From Pseudoscardovia radai (GTDB taxonomy: Bacteria > Actinomycetota > Actinomycetes > Actinomycetales > Bifidobacteriaceae): a DNA stretch of 64,000 nt. Under the pieces are notes generated by a model. The model saw only the letters and a list, made by a program, of their open reading frames with translations, had not been told where the DNA came from and did not search any database. A program made the translations under genes and the position numbers. The DNA lies in the NCBI RefSeq assembly GCF_002259605.1, contig NZ_MWWR01000019.1, positions 21,186 through 85,185 of the forward strand. The letters run 5' to 3'. Positions 9,636 through 18,188 of the stretch are shown piece after piece (the stretch's first letter is position 1; every line of letters begins with the position of its first letter).

Positions 9636-10151
9636 ATGGCATACGAAAACAACATCCCGACCCTTCGAGGCGCAACTGTTGACGCGGCGCGCGAAATCTC
9701 CGAAAGGCGCGCCACCACCATCTCCCGCATGGTCGACGAGGCGGCCAAGCATGGTCTCGACGACCAGTTCGCATACGATGCCATCGCCGACTACGGCGCA
9801 GACAACGCCAAGGAATTCCGCAAGACGATGCACGACCCGACGTCGTTCAAGGAATTCACCGATCTGTTCGGCACCGACCACAACCGTCAGATCTACGAGA
9901 TGGAGACCGTGAAGAAAACCGATGACGAGCTCATCATCGACTTCCACTACTGCCCGTACGTCACCGCATGGGTCCGCCAGGGCAAGACGCCGGATCAAAT
10001 CGCACGACTGTGCGAGATTGCCATGGCGGGGGACCACGAATTCGCAAAATCCTTCCCCCAGCTGGAGTTCCGTCTGGAACGCACCATCGCCGACGGCGAA
10101 CCCCGCTGCCGTCTGCATTTCATCCGCAAGGGTGCCGCCGTGAACATCTGA
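9636..10151 (+). CDS. L-2-amino-thiazoline-4-carboxylic acid (ATC) hydrolase family protein
   Basis: A 171-residue soluble protein. The C-terminal half carries the pattern I associate with the ATC hydrolase family: FHYCPYVTAWVRQG, then ARLCEIAMAGDHEFA, then LEFRLERTIADGEPRCRLHF, i.e. a conserved Cys in HYCP, an acidic GD and a closing Arg-Cys strand. Characterised relatives open the thiazoline ring of ATC on the way to L-cysteine. It has a good AAGGAGG site and sits inside the ABC importer operon, between the second permease and the ATPase, so it probably acts on the imported solute. The family assignment is from memory of the motif; the substrate is inference. Confidence 0.72.
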   Translation: MAYENNIPTLRGATVDAAREISERRATTISRMVDEAAKHGLDDQFAYDAIADYGADNAKEFRKTMHDPTSFKEFTDLFGTDHNRQIYEMETVKKTDDELIIDFHYCPYVTAWVRQGKTPDQIARLCEIAMAGDHEFAKSFPQLEFRLERTIADGEPRCRLHFIRKGAAVNI

Positions 10152-10199
10152 AGCGGCTTCGACGCCACAAACCATCAATCGAACAAAAGGCAGGCCATT

Positions 10200-11000
10200 A
10201 TGACAGAGTTGAGCGCGGCAGCCGGAACAACGCCAGCGGATGCCCCCGTGGTATCCGTCAACGGGCTGAAAAAATCCTTCGGGAACGTGGAAGTCATCAA
10301 AGACGTGTCCTTCGATGTGTCACAAGGGCAGGTTCTCAGCATCCTGGGACCTTCCGGCTCAGGCAAGACCACGATGCTCCGCTGCATCAACGCGCTTGAA
10401 CGGCCCGACTCGGGTGTGATATCGGTCGGTGGCGTCTCGCTTGATTACGGGAAGGGCAAGCCGCGGTTCCGTGATGCTCTCGCGCAGCGCAGGCACACAG
10501 CCATGGTGTTCCAGCACTACAACCTGTTCAAGAACAAGACGGTGCTGCGCAACGTGACCGAAGGCCTCACCGTGGTCCAGCGCAAGAATGGCAAAGAGGC
10601 GGAAGAGATCGCTAGGAATGCGCTCGAGGCAGTGGGCATGGCGGGATTCGAAGACAGATACCCCAACAACCTCTCGGGAGGGCAGCAGCAACGTGTCTCC
10701 ATCGCACGGGCGCTCGCGCTGAACCCCTCGGTGATTCTGTTCGATGAACCGACGTCCGCGCTGGATCCGGAACGCGTCAATGAGGTTCTGAAGACAATGA
10801 AGGATATCGCGGCGCGTGGCGTGACGATGATCGTGGTGACGCATGAGATTCGATTCGCCCGCGCGGTGTCAGACTCGGTTATCTTCATGGACGGCGGGAA
10901 AATCGTGGAGCAGGGGGCACCCCAGCAGGTGATTGACCATCCCCAGACGGAAAGGCTGCAGGAGTTTCTCAATTCTCTTGCACCGGGGGAATTCGAGTGA
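10200..11000 (+). CDS. Amino-acid ABC transporter ATP-binding protein (GlnQ/HisP type)
   Basis: A 266-residue ATPase that drives the importer. Walker A GPSGSGKT (50-57), Q-loop VFQHYNLF, signature LSGGQQQR (158-165), Walker B VILFDEPTSALDP (178-190) and the H-loop VVTHE are all intact. The N-terminal 15 residues are a variable Ala/Pro-rich extension. It is the last gene of the operon; a long stem-loop follows at 11013-11065. Confidence 0.95.
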   Translation: MTELSAAAGTTPADAPVVSVNGLKKSFGNVEVIKDVSFDVSQGQVLSILGPSGSGKTTMLRCINALERPDSGVISVGGVSLDYGKGKPRFRDALAQRRHTAMVFQHYNLFKNKTVLRNVTEGLTVVQRKNGKEAEEIARNALEAVGMAGFEDRYPNNLSGGQQQRVSIARALALNPSVILFDEPTSALDPERVNEVLKTMKDIAARGVTMIVVTHEIRFARAVSDSVIFMDGGKIVEQGAPQQVIDHPQTERLQEFLNSLAPGEFE

Positions 11001-11012
11001 AGATGAAAACCA

Positions 11013-11065
11013 AATGAAGTCTCGCGAGGTTCCCGCCACGGCGGTGATTGTCGCGAGACTTCATT
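11013..11065. terminator. Bidirectional stem-loop terminator
   Basis: A perfect 15-bp inverted repeat, AATGAAGTCTCGCGA at 11013-11027 against TCGCGAGACTTCATT at 11051-11065, with an inner CCGC/GCGG pair. It lies between the convergent ABC operon and the minus-strand nuclease gene and can serve both. There is no long T-tract. Confidence 0.75.
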
Positions 11066-11109
11066 CATCTAGGCTGGTCGTTTATGATGGGGCCTGTCGG
11101 TTTGTCACC

Positions 11110-12213
11110 TCAGTCCTTCGCCACGAGGCGGCGAACTTCGTCGCGAATCGGGTCGGCGAACCGGTAGATGTCGTTGAGATTCTCAATCGGCTCGCGCGTG
11201 CAGTTCTTGTTCTCGTCAAAGAGCCCGAGGTATTTCTGGCGGGTGTTGAAGAACAGTCGGCAGACGGGCTTGCGGTTGTTATCGTCAAGGAAGATGGAGC
11301 AATACGATTTCGCATCTCGCATCGTGATGCGAGCGGGATCGACGTCGCTGCATGCGATGGCCTTGACGATGCGGTAGGCTGCGATCTCCTCCTCGGTGGT
11401 GACGATGCCGTCGTCGGTTTCGTTCTCGGTATCGGCATCGTCCGAGTCCGTGGGGTTTTCGCCTTCGGCATCGGAATCGCTCACGATGCGGATGTCATCA
11501 GCGCCAAGTGCCGTCTTGAGCCTGTCATTGACCTGGTCGGAGAGGAACTGCTTAATCGCCTTGGCCACGAGCGGGCGGAACTTGTCCATGACCGACGCAT
11601 AGAAGGAGCCATCGTAGACGTGACCCGCCAGCAGCTTGACGAAATCGTCGGTCGGCTCGGCGAACTCCGCGGCAACCGCACGCTTGAGCGCACCCACATA
11701 CTTCAGCTCCTCCGCGCTGCTGGCGATGGAGTCGAGGTCGAAGGCTGGCTTCGTCAGCTTCTGAAGGGCGGGGAGCACCGTGTCATCGATGTCGAGCAGA
11801 TCCAGGACGAGGAAGGGCTTGGAATCCATCTTGTTGGGCTCGTCGATGTCCATGTAGAAGTTCCACACCTGACCGTTCGTGAGCACGCCGATGCGTGCCT
11901 TCGTGCAGGCGAAATAGCGGTAGAGCTGGCTGGCATTCTCGAGGCTCAGCGGCTGCCCGATCTTCTTGCATTCGATGAGGATCTGAACCTGGCCGTCCTG
12001 CACCAGGGCATAGTCGATCTTCTCGCCCTTTTTCACGCCGACGTCGGCGGTGAACTCGGGGATGACCTCGTTCGGATTGAAGACGTCGTAGCCAAGCACC
12101 TGTCCGATAAACGGCATGATGAAGGCGTTCTTCGTGGCCTCTTCCGTCTCGATGCCGTCCTTCAGATCGTGGACCTTGGCGGCGAGTTGCCCCAAGCTTT
12201 CGGCGAATTCCAT
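11110..12213 (-). CDS. Stand-alone HsdR-N-type nuclease domain protein
   Basis: A 367-residue protein of the type I restriction enzyme R N-terminal (HSDR_N_2) family without any helicase. The nuclease-like core shows FIMPFIGQVLGYDVFNPNEV (31-50), KKGEKIDYAL (61-70) and ILIECKK (78-84), giving Asp67 and Glu81-x-Lys83 of a PD-(D/E)xK site. The middle is helical; the C-terminus is very acidic (about 255-290) and then has a beta-rich tail (ITMRDAKSYCSIFLDD). I chose ATG 12213 because AAGGAGAAG precedes it; a longer frame upstream lacks a good site. Lone members occur in defence regions. Role unknown. Confidence 0.78.
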   Translation of the reverse strand: MEFAESLGQLAAKVHDLKDGIETEEATKNAFIMPFIGQVLGYDVFNPNEVIPEFTADVGVKKGEKIDYALVQDGQVQILIECKKIGQPLSLENASQLYRYFACTKARIGVLTNGQVWNFYMDIDEPNKMDSKPFLVLDLLDIDDTVLPALQKLTKPAFDLDSIASSAEELKYVGALKRAVAAEFAEPTDDFVKLLAGHVYDGSFYASVMDKFRPLVAKAIKQFLSDQVNDRLKTALGADDIRIVSDSDAEGENPTDSDDADTENETDDGIVTTEEEIAAYRIVKAIACSDVDPARITMRDAKSYCSIFLDDNNRKPVCRLFFNTRQKYLGLFDENKNCTREPIENLNDIYRFADPIRDEVRRLVAKD

Positions 12214-12650
12214 TGGTTCTTCTCCTTGGTGTGCAATGTGTCCTGTGCAAAGAGCCCGTCGCTGGTCCTTCTTCACCCTGGGATTGTAACTCCACGCTGC
12301 ACCGTCGGTGTGGCGAAGATGTGATAGCGGTGGGGTCGCATGCAGGGGCTGAGCGGTACACGAGAATGGAGTTCGACTCCATTCTGTAACAGTGTGATGG
12401 CCTGCGGACAAAAATCGTGTAAAAACCGCATCGAACACCTCGAAAATGTCCGCAAAGCATCACATTGTTATTGTGGCAGTGCCGAATCGGATGCGGCGGC
12501 CATATCGATTTCGCGGTTATTCCACCATTGACGTCCGCTGGAGCCCACTGACCCCTACTGACTCCGCGGTGATTAAGTTCGTCATGGCATGGTACTGTCT
12601 CGAATAGGCGGTCCCGCCACCACAAAAACAGCAGGGGAGAAGGGTGCACC
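12214..12650. other. Intergenic region carrying palindromic repeat copy A
   Basis: About 437 bp between divergent genes. It contains a perfect small hairpin at 12364-12384 (GAATGGAGT, loop TCG, ACTCCATTC), then the 84-bp palindromic element at 12387-12470, then about 180 bp leading to the DUF4236 gene with a ribosome site AGGGGAGAAGG at 12632-12642. I see no gene in it. Confidence 0.6.
12387..12470. repeat. 84-bp palindromic intergenic repeat, copy A
   Basis: Outer 24-base arms 12387-12410 and 12447-12470 are inverted repeats, 20 of 24 identical, sharing TAACA-TGTGATG and TGCGGACA. The 36-base centre contains AAAATCGTG and a TCGAACACCTCGAAAA stretch also found in copy B. Copies B, C, D lie at 29260, 49391 and 55089. 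A and B share one orientation of the centre; C and D the other. Confidence 0.85.
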
Positions 12651-13718
12651 ATGGGAATACGTTTTCGGAAAAGCTTCAATCTGGGCGGAGGATTCCGGGT
12701 GAACGTCAGCAAAAGCGGCATCGGATACAGCTGGGGCACGAAAGGCTTCCGCTACACGAAAACGGCCAGGGGATCGAAGCGAAAGACGTTCTTCATACCT
12801 GGCACCGGGTTCTCGTACGTTTCGGAAAGCGGGAAGAAGCGCTCGAACAAATCGGGTCGTGCCCGCGGCTCGAACACGGCGAGCCGATCCCAGCGCACGT
12901 ACCCGAACCAGCAGGTGCTCACGGAGAACGCCACCAGCACCGAGAGCGTGAACGCGGCCGACTATCAGCCGGCTGAATACGAGGAGCTGCTCGGTCAGAT
13001 GAAGAAGGCATTGAGGCTCGACTATCTCAGCACTTGGCTGATTGCGACGGTCATCCTTGCTGCGTATCCCGTTTTCATCGTCACGGCAATCGTGGGTGTT
13101 GTGCTCAAGGTCGTCGTTCGCCTGACGATGAAGGTCCCGATGGAGTACTCGTTCGATGACGAGGCGCGTGCTGCCTATGACGACCTTTCCGCAATCTGGA
13201 TGAGTCTGAACAACAACAAGAAGTTCTGGCAGGCGGTGTCTGAGAGCGATCTGGACGGCAAGGCGAGAGGCGGGGCGTCGCATGCGCTCAAGAGGATCCC
13301 GGTCAGGGCGACCAGCGCGATGCCATTCTTCGTGGAGTCCAACGTCCGCCCGTTCGGTTTGCGGCTTCGCAAGCAGCGGGTCTATTTCCTGCCTGACAAG
13401 ATTCTCGTCGTCAGCAGGACGAATGTGGGCGCCATCAGCTACGAGGACGCAGACATGGACTTTGACACAATCGAGTTTGTGGAAACCGATCAGGTTCCCA
13501 GCGACGCGAAAGTCGTGGACCAGACGTGGCTCCGGGTGAATAAGAACGGGACTCCTGACCGGCGATTCAAAGACAACAAACAGGTTCCGGTTTGCGAATA
13601 CGGCCATGTGGCAGTGACTTCTGACATGGGGCTGCACATCGAGCTGATGTGCTCTAACAGCGAGACCGCCAAGGAGATGCGTGCGTCTGCGAAGCGGTTT
13701 GAGGAATTCATCAGATAA
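12651..13718 (+). CDS. DUF4236 domain membrane protein
   Basis: A 355-residue protein. The N-terminus is the DUF4236 domain (1-60: MGIRFRKSFNLGGGFRVNVS, KSGIGYSWGTKGFRYTKTARG, IPGTGFSY). A disordered Ser/Asn/Thr-rich linker follows, then one or two membrane segments (about 125-155, LIATVILAAYPVFIVTAIVG). The C-terminal cytoplasmic half (about 230-350) contains RVYFLPDKILV, a Tyr-Glu-Asp motif and VNKNGTPDRRF, a conserved block in this family. No biochemical role is known. It lies between repeat copy A and the Hsp70/GTPase island and is followed by its own terminator, so it is probably a separate transcript. Confidence 0.85.
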   Translation: MGIRFRKSFNLGGGFRVNVSKSGIGYSWGTKGFRYTKTARGSKRKTFFIPGTGFSYVSESGKKRSNKSGRARGSNTASRSQRTYPNQQVLTENATSTESVNAADYQPAEYEELLGQMKKALRLDYLSTWLIATVILAAYPVFIVTAIVGVVLKVVVRLTMKVPMEYSFDDEARAAYDDLSAIWMSLNNNKKFWQAVSESDLDGKARGGASHALKRIPVRATSAMPFFVESNVRPFGLRLRKQRVYFLPDKILVVSRTNVGAISYEDADMDFDTIEFVETDQVPSDAKVVDQTWLRVNKNGTPDRRFKDNKQVPVCEYGHVAVTSDMGLHIELMCSNSETAKEMRASAKRFEEFIR

Positions 13719-13750
13719 CCCGATCGCAGTCTGTGTATGAAAAGGCTGAT

Positions 13751-13797
13751 TGCGTGCAGGCCCGTCTTGGAACGATTCCGAGACGGGCCTGCACGCA
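13751..13797 (+). terminator. Strong stem-loop terminator after the DUF4236 gene
   Basis: A perfect 17-bp inverted repeat, TGCGTGCAGGCCCGTCT (13751-13767) against 13781-13797; the loop itself can pair GGAA with TTCC. There is no T-run after it. Confidence 0.75.
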
Positions 13798-13936
13798 CTG
13801 GGGCGCACCTTGAGTGACAAGGTGCCTTGTTTTCCTCCAGCGTCTCTCATGCCCTCATTCTGCCGGAAGGCACATGTGGGATTGGTGTGGAAATATGGTG
13901 CAGAATTGGCCTAAATCCAGTCGGAATCGTGCCGAT

Positions 13937-13965
13937 TTGAGATGGAAACGGATTGCGTCTATTCT
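13937..13965 (+). promoter_or_regulatory. Candidate promoter of the Hsp70/GTPase island
   Basis: TTGAGA (13937-13942), a 17-base spacer, and TATTCT (13960-13965), 75 bp before the first gene of the island. 5/6 and 4/6 matches to the housekeeping consensus. Not tested. Confidence 0.4.
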
Positions 13966-14040
13966 TTCTTCAGGAAGACAGGCGCACGCCTGTATGGAAG
14001 TGGCTGTGTTGAAGGAGCAGCCTGAAGGGCATAGGGGGGT

Positions 14041-16011
14041 ATGGCAATGGGGCTATTCCGCGATGCGTTCTCTAAAATGATGACGCCATCAGGCTTCGGG
14101 GGGGGGTATTCCTCTGACGCCGTAATCCCCTACGCTCCGTGCAGCGATGACGCTGGCGAAGAGTTCTGGGATGCCGTTCGCAAGCCGACGGATGATGACA
14201 TCAGCGAAGGATGGCACGACGCCATCGAGCAGTACGGTCTCCAGCACGATGACTCGTATTCGCCCGTCATCGATGATGGGCTCGTTCCCAAGGCATCACG
14301 AGAGGTCAAGGCGGCCTATGCGGAAACATGGCGCCATGATGTCGACGGCGCCAGGATCTATGGCATGCCGGGATCCGGATTGCACCAGAGCCAGTTCGGA
14401 AAGAAGGAAGTGCATTCCGGAGCGACAGGCGAGCTCATCTTTGCGAAACTGCTTTCGTGGGACCATTTCCTCGACCATTGCGTTTCTTTCTGGTCGCTGT
14501 GGAATCCCGAGGAAGATGGAACCCGCAATGACATGGGCAATGACATCGACTGCGTCCTGAAGTTCGGCGATCACATTCTTCTCGTTGATGTTAAGAACTA
14601 CAGGGCCGGGCTCGAGTATCACTCGCTTATACCTGGCAAGGCGATGTTCTGCATGTACCAGAAGGCGCGTGTGGTGGCCCATGAACCGTATATCTTCAGC
14701 GCGAACATGGCCTTTGCGCAGAAGAACCTTTCCGAATACCTCGCTTCCGAAGGCAGCCGGTGCACGGTGGAGTCCTTCGTGGTTCTTGTCCCCGGCGAAC
14801 TGGGGGAGGCGACCCTCGACCCCGATATCTACTGGCCGGGCAATATCCCCGCCATGGGATACGGACAGTTCAAAGACATGCTCATCGAGCGTGGCCAGCA
14901 TGATTCGTCGTATTGCACGTTCGATCCGACGAAAACAGCCGAGGAAGGCTATCTCGCGACGCTCGTCAAAGGCTACGACGGCGCGTTGTCCCTGTTGGAT
15001 TCGCCCATGCCCGTGGCCGAATGGCCCGCCCCAACATGGGATCGCCTCGCAGGTATCAAGCCGGCACCGTCGAAGAAAGGCGGCGATGCCTCGAACCGGT
15101 GGAAGAACGGCAGGAACACGCATTCCAGCTCGAACTCGACGCCGAAGCGCGAGAGCAATGCCGCATCCTGGAAAGCCGCTGACCTCGACGATTTTGCTGA
15201 GTTCAGAAACGGGGCCGACCTTGACATCCTTCGGGACGCTGATGGCCAGAGCGTGCCTCTGTCTTTCCGCAACGTGTCGGGTGTTGTTGTGGCGGGTGAG
15301 CAAGGCTCCGGTTCCGTCATGCGCATGCAATCCGTCGTCGCGTCGCTTCTCGCATCATCCCAGGCGGAAGTGCGGATAGTCGACTGCAATGGACAGAACT
15401 CATCGTGCTTCAGTTGTTTCGAAAACTCCTGCCATTCCTATTCCAGGCTGATTGACGGGCTGGATGTTGTGGCTGGAGAAATTGAAAGCGCGTATGTCTC
15501 GCTTTCCGCTCGCAAGTCGCGGCTGCGGAAGAAAGGCCTGCAGTCATTCTGGGAAGACGATTCTCACGGTGGCGAAAAACTGGAAATTCTCACCATTCAC
15601 GAAAGCTCGAATCTGTTCGGGTTCCAAGACCTGGATTCCGGCGCATCACCCGCCGATAGGCCGCAGGAACTGGATGACATCGACAGATATCTGCGGACGA
15701 TTCTCAAGGACGGGCAGCGAATGGGCGTCTGCGTCATCCTTATGACCCAGCGTCCGTCGACAGTATCCCTGCCGGCCTATTTCGTGGATGCGGCGCAGAT
15801 TCATGTGTGCTTCCACGTTTCTTCGCCGGAGACGATCGCGACGGTGATGGGTGCGACTGGTTCCTCCGGTGTCGGCTTTGCCGGGAAGCCGGTGATTGCA
15901 CAGGCGTTCGTGTCCGATCATGGGGCGCCGGCACGGAAGGTCCTGTTCCGGCGCGTCGCGCCGTCCGTCATCGACGCACGGTTCCCGAACGGATTGTCCA
16001 ACGTTCAGTAA
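14041..16011 (+). CDS. NERD-type nuclease fused to a degenerate FtsK/HerA-like ATPase
   Basis: A 656-residue protein. Residues about 123-300 fit the nuclease-related NERD domain: SGATGELIFAKLL (127-138), then DIDCVLKFGDHILLVDVKNY (168-187) with Asp170, Asp183 and Lys185 as the likely metal site. A Ser/Lys-rich linker (340-380) leads to an FtsK-like domain (about 395-650) ending in VILMTQRPSTVSLP and SVIDARFPNGLS. The P-loop reads GEQGSGSV (419-426): the ATP-binding Lys is Ser, and the Walker B strand reads ILTIHE, so this ATPase is probably inactive or altered. A run of nine G at codons 20-22 could slip. First gene of the island; ATG 14041 follows GGGGGG. A second ATG at 14047 is possible. 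Confidence 0.72.
   Translation: MAMGLFRDAFSKMMTPSGFGGGYSSDAVIPYAPCSDDAGEEFWDAVRKPTDDDISEGWHDAIEQYGLQHDDSYSPVIDDGLVPKASREVKAAYAETWRHDVDGARIYGMPGSGLHQSQFGKKEVHSGATGELIFAKLLSWDHFLDHCVSFWSLWNPEEDGTRNDMGNDIDCVLKFGDHILLVDVKNYRAGLEYHSLIPGKAMFCMYQKARVVAHEPYIFSANMAFAQKNLSEYLASEGSRCTVESFVVLVPGELGEATLDPDIYWPGNIPAMGYGQFKDMLIERGQHDSSYCTFDPTKTAEEGYLATLVKGYDGALSLLDSPMPVAEWPAPTWDRLAGIKPAPSKKGGDASNRWKNGRNTHSSSNSTPKRESNAASWKAADLDDFAEFRNGADLDILRDADGQSVPLSFRNVSGVVVAGEQGSGSVMRMQSVVASLLASSQAEVRIVDCNGQNSSCFSCFENSCHSYSRLIDGLDVVAGEIESAYVSLSARKSRLRKKGLQSFWEDDSHGGEKLEILTIHESSNLFGFQDLDSGASPADRPQELDDIDRYLRTILKDGQRMGVCVILMTQRPSTVSLPAYFVDAAQIHVCFHVSSPETIATVMGATGSSGVGFAGKPVIAQAFVSDHGAPARKVLFRRVAPSVIDARFPNGLSNVQ
14098..14106 (+). 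repeat. Nine-G homopolymer tract near the start of the NERD-FtsK gene
   Basis: Nine consecutive G encode Gly-Gly-Gly at residues 20-22. A gain or loss of one G would frameshift the gene about 20 codons in, so it could act as a phase-variation switch. A second run of six G (14034-14039) lies in the ribosome site. Confidence 0.7.
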
Positions 16012-16045
16012 GTGATACCTAACAGAAAATCGAAGGGAGAGAAAT

Positions 16046-16444
16046 ATGTGGACCGCAATATTGGTGATTATCGGAATTTGGCTTCTTTGCGAGTTTATCA
16101 ACCACATTCTCGTGCCGTTCTTCAGCAACACGCTCCTTCCCGCACTTGGAGTAACCTTCCATGCCGCCGGCACAGGAATCTCCGTCATCGTGCGCTACGG
16201 GGTAGCGGTGATTGCGATTTTGGCACTTCTGGCGGGGCTTTGGAGCGTTATCAAGGGCTATTACCACGTCATCAACGAAGTGTACGAGGCGCGATTCGGA
16301 AAATCGGCCGGTATCGTGGTCGGCATTGCGTCGACCATTCTGTCCGTCGCCGTCATCGTCGCCATCGTGTTGCTCGTTCCGCCGCAGGCAGCTCATCAGT
16401 TTTCCGAACTCATGTCGTTCCTGCTCTCAGGCCCCGTCAAGTGA
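16046..16444 (+). CDS. Small integral membrane protein of the Hsp70/GTPase island
   Basis: A 132-residue hydrophobic protein with three to four predicted membrane helices: 3-30, about 42-72 (ISVIVRYGVAVIAILALLAG) and about 92-115 (AGIVVGIASTILSVAVIVAI). A good AAGGGAGAGAAAT ribosome site precedes ATG 16046. I do not recognise a family. Its place between the NERD protein and a membrane GTPase suggests a membrane partner of one of these. Confidence 0.75.
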   Translation: MWTAILVIIGIWLLCEFINHILVPFFSNTLLPALGVTFHAAGTGISVIVRYGVAVIAILALLAGLWSVIKGYYHVINEVYEARFGKSAGIVVGIASTILSVAVIVAIVLLVPPQAAHQFSELMSFLLSGPVK

Positions 16445-16462
16445 AAGCGCAGAGGTGAAGCT

Positions 16463-18094
16463 ATGACTGAGAAAGCCCAGACCAAGACCGTGAAACTGTG
16501 GTCGGTCGAGAATTCCGAGACGGCATATTACTGCGGGCCATGCTATGAGGATATCCGGAAGGTGGTCGCGAAAACACTCGACTCCATCCGTTCGAAGATA
16601 GCCGGCATGACCTGGAGTTTTGCGGTATCCGACAATAATCCGGACAAAGCCAAAGGTCGAACTCCTTTCGGCTGGATTCTCCGATGGATCGTCCAGTATA
16701 TCTTCTGGATTTGCTACTCGGCGGTCCTGGTGATTGCCGGTGTGGTTTTCTGTCTCTTCATGTTGCTGCCGCATGTGGTGGTATCTTTCGCCATGCAGTT
16801 CTTCGGCATCATCGGGCTGGGTATTGCCAGGTTGATTGACGACCTGAGCCTGAGGCTGCGTCGAGTCTCCCTTGTATGCGACCGTTGCCATTCCCGTTTC
16901 AAAAGGCCGGTCTATGTGTGCCCGAGCTGTGGCGCCATGCATGCACTTCTGTTCCCGAACAAATATGGAGCGCTGCACCACACCTGCACTTGTGGAATGA
17001 AGCTTGCCTCAAGCGTTCTCGTTGCGAAGGACCCCCGAAGGAATCTGACCGGTGTTTGCCCGGAATGTTTGAAGTCCGGCCACAAGGAGCTTGTTGCCGG
17101 CGCCGGAAGCCGTACGATTTGTGTTCCAGTGGTGGGCGGTGCGTCATCCGGCAAGACGGCGTTGATCACCGCCTACGTCAATGGCCTGATGCGCAATCGT
17201 GCATCCGCCAATGACCTGACGATCCAATTCGATAACGAGAATGCGGACAAAGTGATGCAAATCGACCGGATGGCCAGCGATTACGCGAATGGAGTGGTGG
17301 CGAAAACTGCCACGGTGACCACGAACGATCGGTCGAGCGCCTTCGCCACGAGCATTTTCATCCAAGGCAAAGATCTGAAACCCAGGCGCTTGCTGCAGAT
17401 GTACGATATCGCCGGCGAGACATTCGTTGACAATAACGTCCATGAACAGCAGCGCCAGTATGAGCACTGCGACGGAATCATCCTCGTCATCGACCCCATG
17501 ACGGTGGGACAGGCGCAGGCACGCTTCGGCGGCCAGCTCTCCCTTGGCGATTGGGGTGCCGCGAGCACGGCTCCATTGCAGAATGTTCTCGATGCCTTGA
17601 ACAATACCGTCAACGAGGTAACGAATATCGCGAGGTCTGGTTCCAAGGTGCGCATACCGCTTGCCGTCGTTCTTAACAAGGTCGATGAGGCGCCCGCTCT
17701 CGAGACACGAATCGGGCAGACCGCGGTCCGACTCATGCAGGCGAGTGCCGTGCGGAATCAGTTCGCCGATGATTGCGACACGATGGATTTTCTGTGCCGT
17801 CAGTTCTTCGCCGATATGGATGAGATGAGCTTCGTTGCCAATCTTGATGCGAATTTCGCTCATTGCCGCTACTTCTCCGTCAGCGCCATCGGTCATACCG
17901 CAGGAGCGGGTACAGGGCCTTTCATGCCGCGGAACGTGGACCTGGTCATGGATTGGATCATCGACCAAAGCGATCCGAAACTCGCTCAGGCCCTGAACTG
18001 CAGAAAGTTCTCCAAGGCGAAGCTTCCGGTGATTCAGCCGTATCCGGGCATCTACGACAATCTCGTCGGACAGATCAACAGAACGCAGGTATGA
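16463..18094 (+). CDS. Membrane-anchored zinc-ribbon GTPase (DO-GTPase-like)
   Basis: A 543-residue protein. A soluble N-terminus (1-70) is followed by a two-helix membrane hairpin (about 74-125), a double zinc ribbon with Cys pairs at 139/142, 153/156, 175/177 and 199/202, and a TRAFAC-like GTPase. The GTPase shows P-loop GGASSGKT (225-232), a switch II DIAGE (315-319) and the guanine motif NKVD (405-408). This layout resembles the double-GTPase (DO-GTPase) families described in NTP-dependent conflict systems. The active site faces the cytoplasm next to an Hsp70 pair and a GAP1-like protein, so it may act as a membrane sensor or threshold switch. Family by motif; function inferred. Confidence 0.78.
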   Translation: MTEKAQTKTVKLWSVENSETAYYCGPCYEDIRKVVAKTLDSIRSKIAGMTWSFAVSDNNPDKAKGRTPFGWILRWIVQYIFWICYSAVLVIAGVVFCLFMLLPHVVVSFAMQFFGIIGLGIARLIDDLSLRLRRVSLVCDRCHSRFKRPVYVCPSCGAMHALLFPNKYGALHHTCTCGMKLASSVLVAKDPRRNLTGVCPECLKSGHKELVAGAGSRTICVPVVGGASSGKTALITAYVNGLMRNRASANDLTIQFDNENADKVMQIDRMASDYANGVVAKTATVTTNDRSSAFATSIFIQGKDLKPRRLLQMYDIAGETFVDNNVHEQQRQYEHCDGIILVIDPMTVGQAQARFGGQLSLGDWGAASTAPLQNVLDALNNTVNEVTNIARSGSKVRIPLAVVLNKVDEAPALETRIGQTAVRLMQASAVRNQFADDCDTMDFLCRQFFADMDEMSFVANLDANFAHCRYFSVSAIGHTAGAGTGPFMPRNVDLVMDWIIDQSDPKLAQALNCRKFSKAKLPVIQPYPGIYDNLVGQINRTQV

Positions 18095-18099
18095 GATTG

Positions 18100-18133
18100 C
18101 GCATATGCTGCGTCACCTCGCGCAGCATATGCG
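18100..18133 (+). terminator. Intercistronic hairpin between GTPase and GrpE-like gene
   Basis: A perfect 13-bp stem, CGCATATGCTGCG (18100-18112) against CGCAGCATATGCG (18121-18133), loop of 8. No T-run: attenuator or RNA-stability element as likely as a terminator. Confidence 0.6.
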
Positions 18134-18188
18134 AACGGCGTCGCAATGCAATGGATGAACAGCAATGTACAACCAGAAAGGAACACAC

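Larger units (their letters stand above)
13719..14040. other. Terminator and promoter region upstream of the Hsp70/GTPase island
   Basis: About 322 bp without a gene. It holds the 17-bp-stem terminator of the DUF4236 gene (13751-13797), a sigma-70-like promoter candidate (13937-13965), and a run of six G at 14034-14039 that acts as the ribosome site of the next gene. Confidence 0.6.

Noticed and set aside
8859..10178. Long open frame of 439 codons on the minus strand opposite the second permease and ATC-hydrolase gene
   Set aside because: It mirrors the codon pattern of the plus-strand genes, has no ribosome site and no recognisable domain.
12387..12470. 84-bp repeat as a simple Rho-independent terminator
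   Set aside because: Arms are long and imperfect with a 36-base unpaired centre and no T-run, and copies C and D lie beside separate, better terminator-like hairpins.
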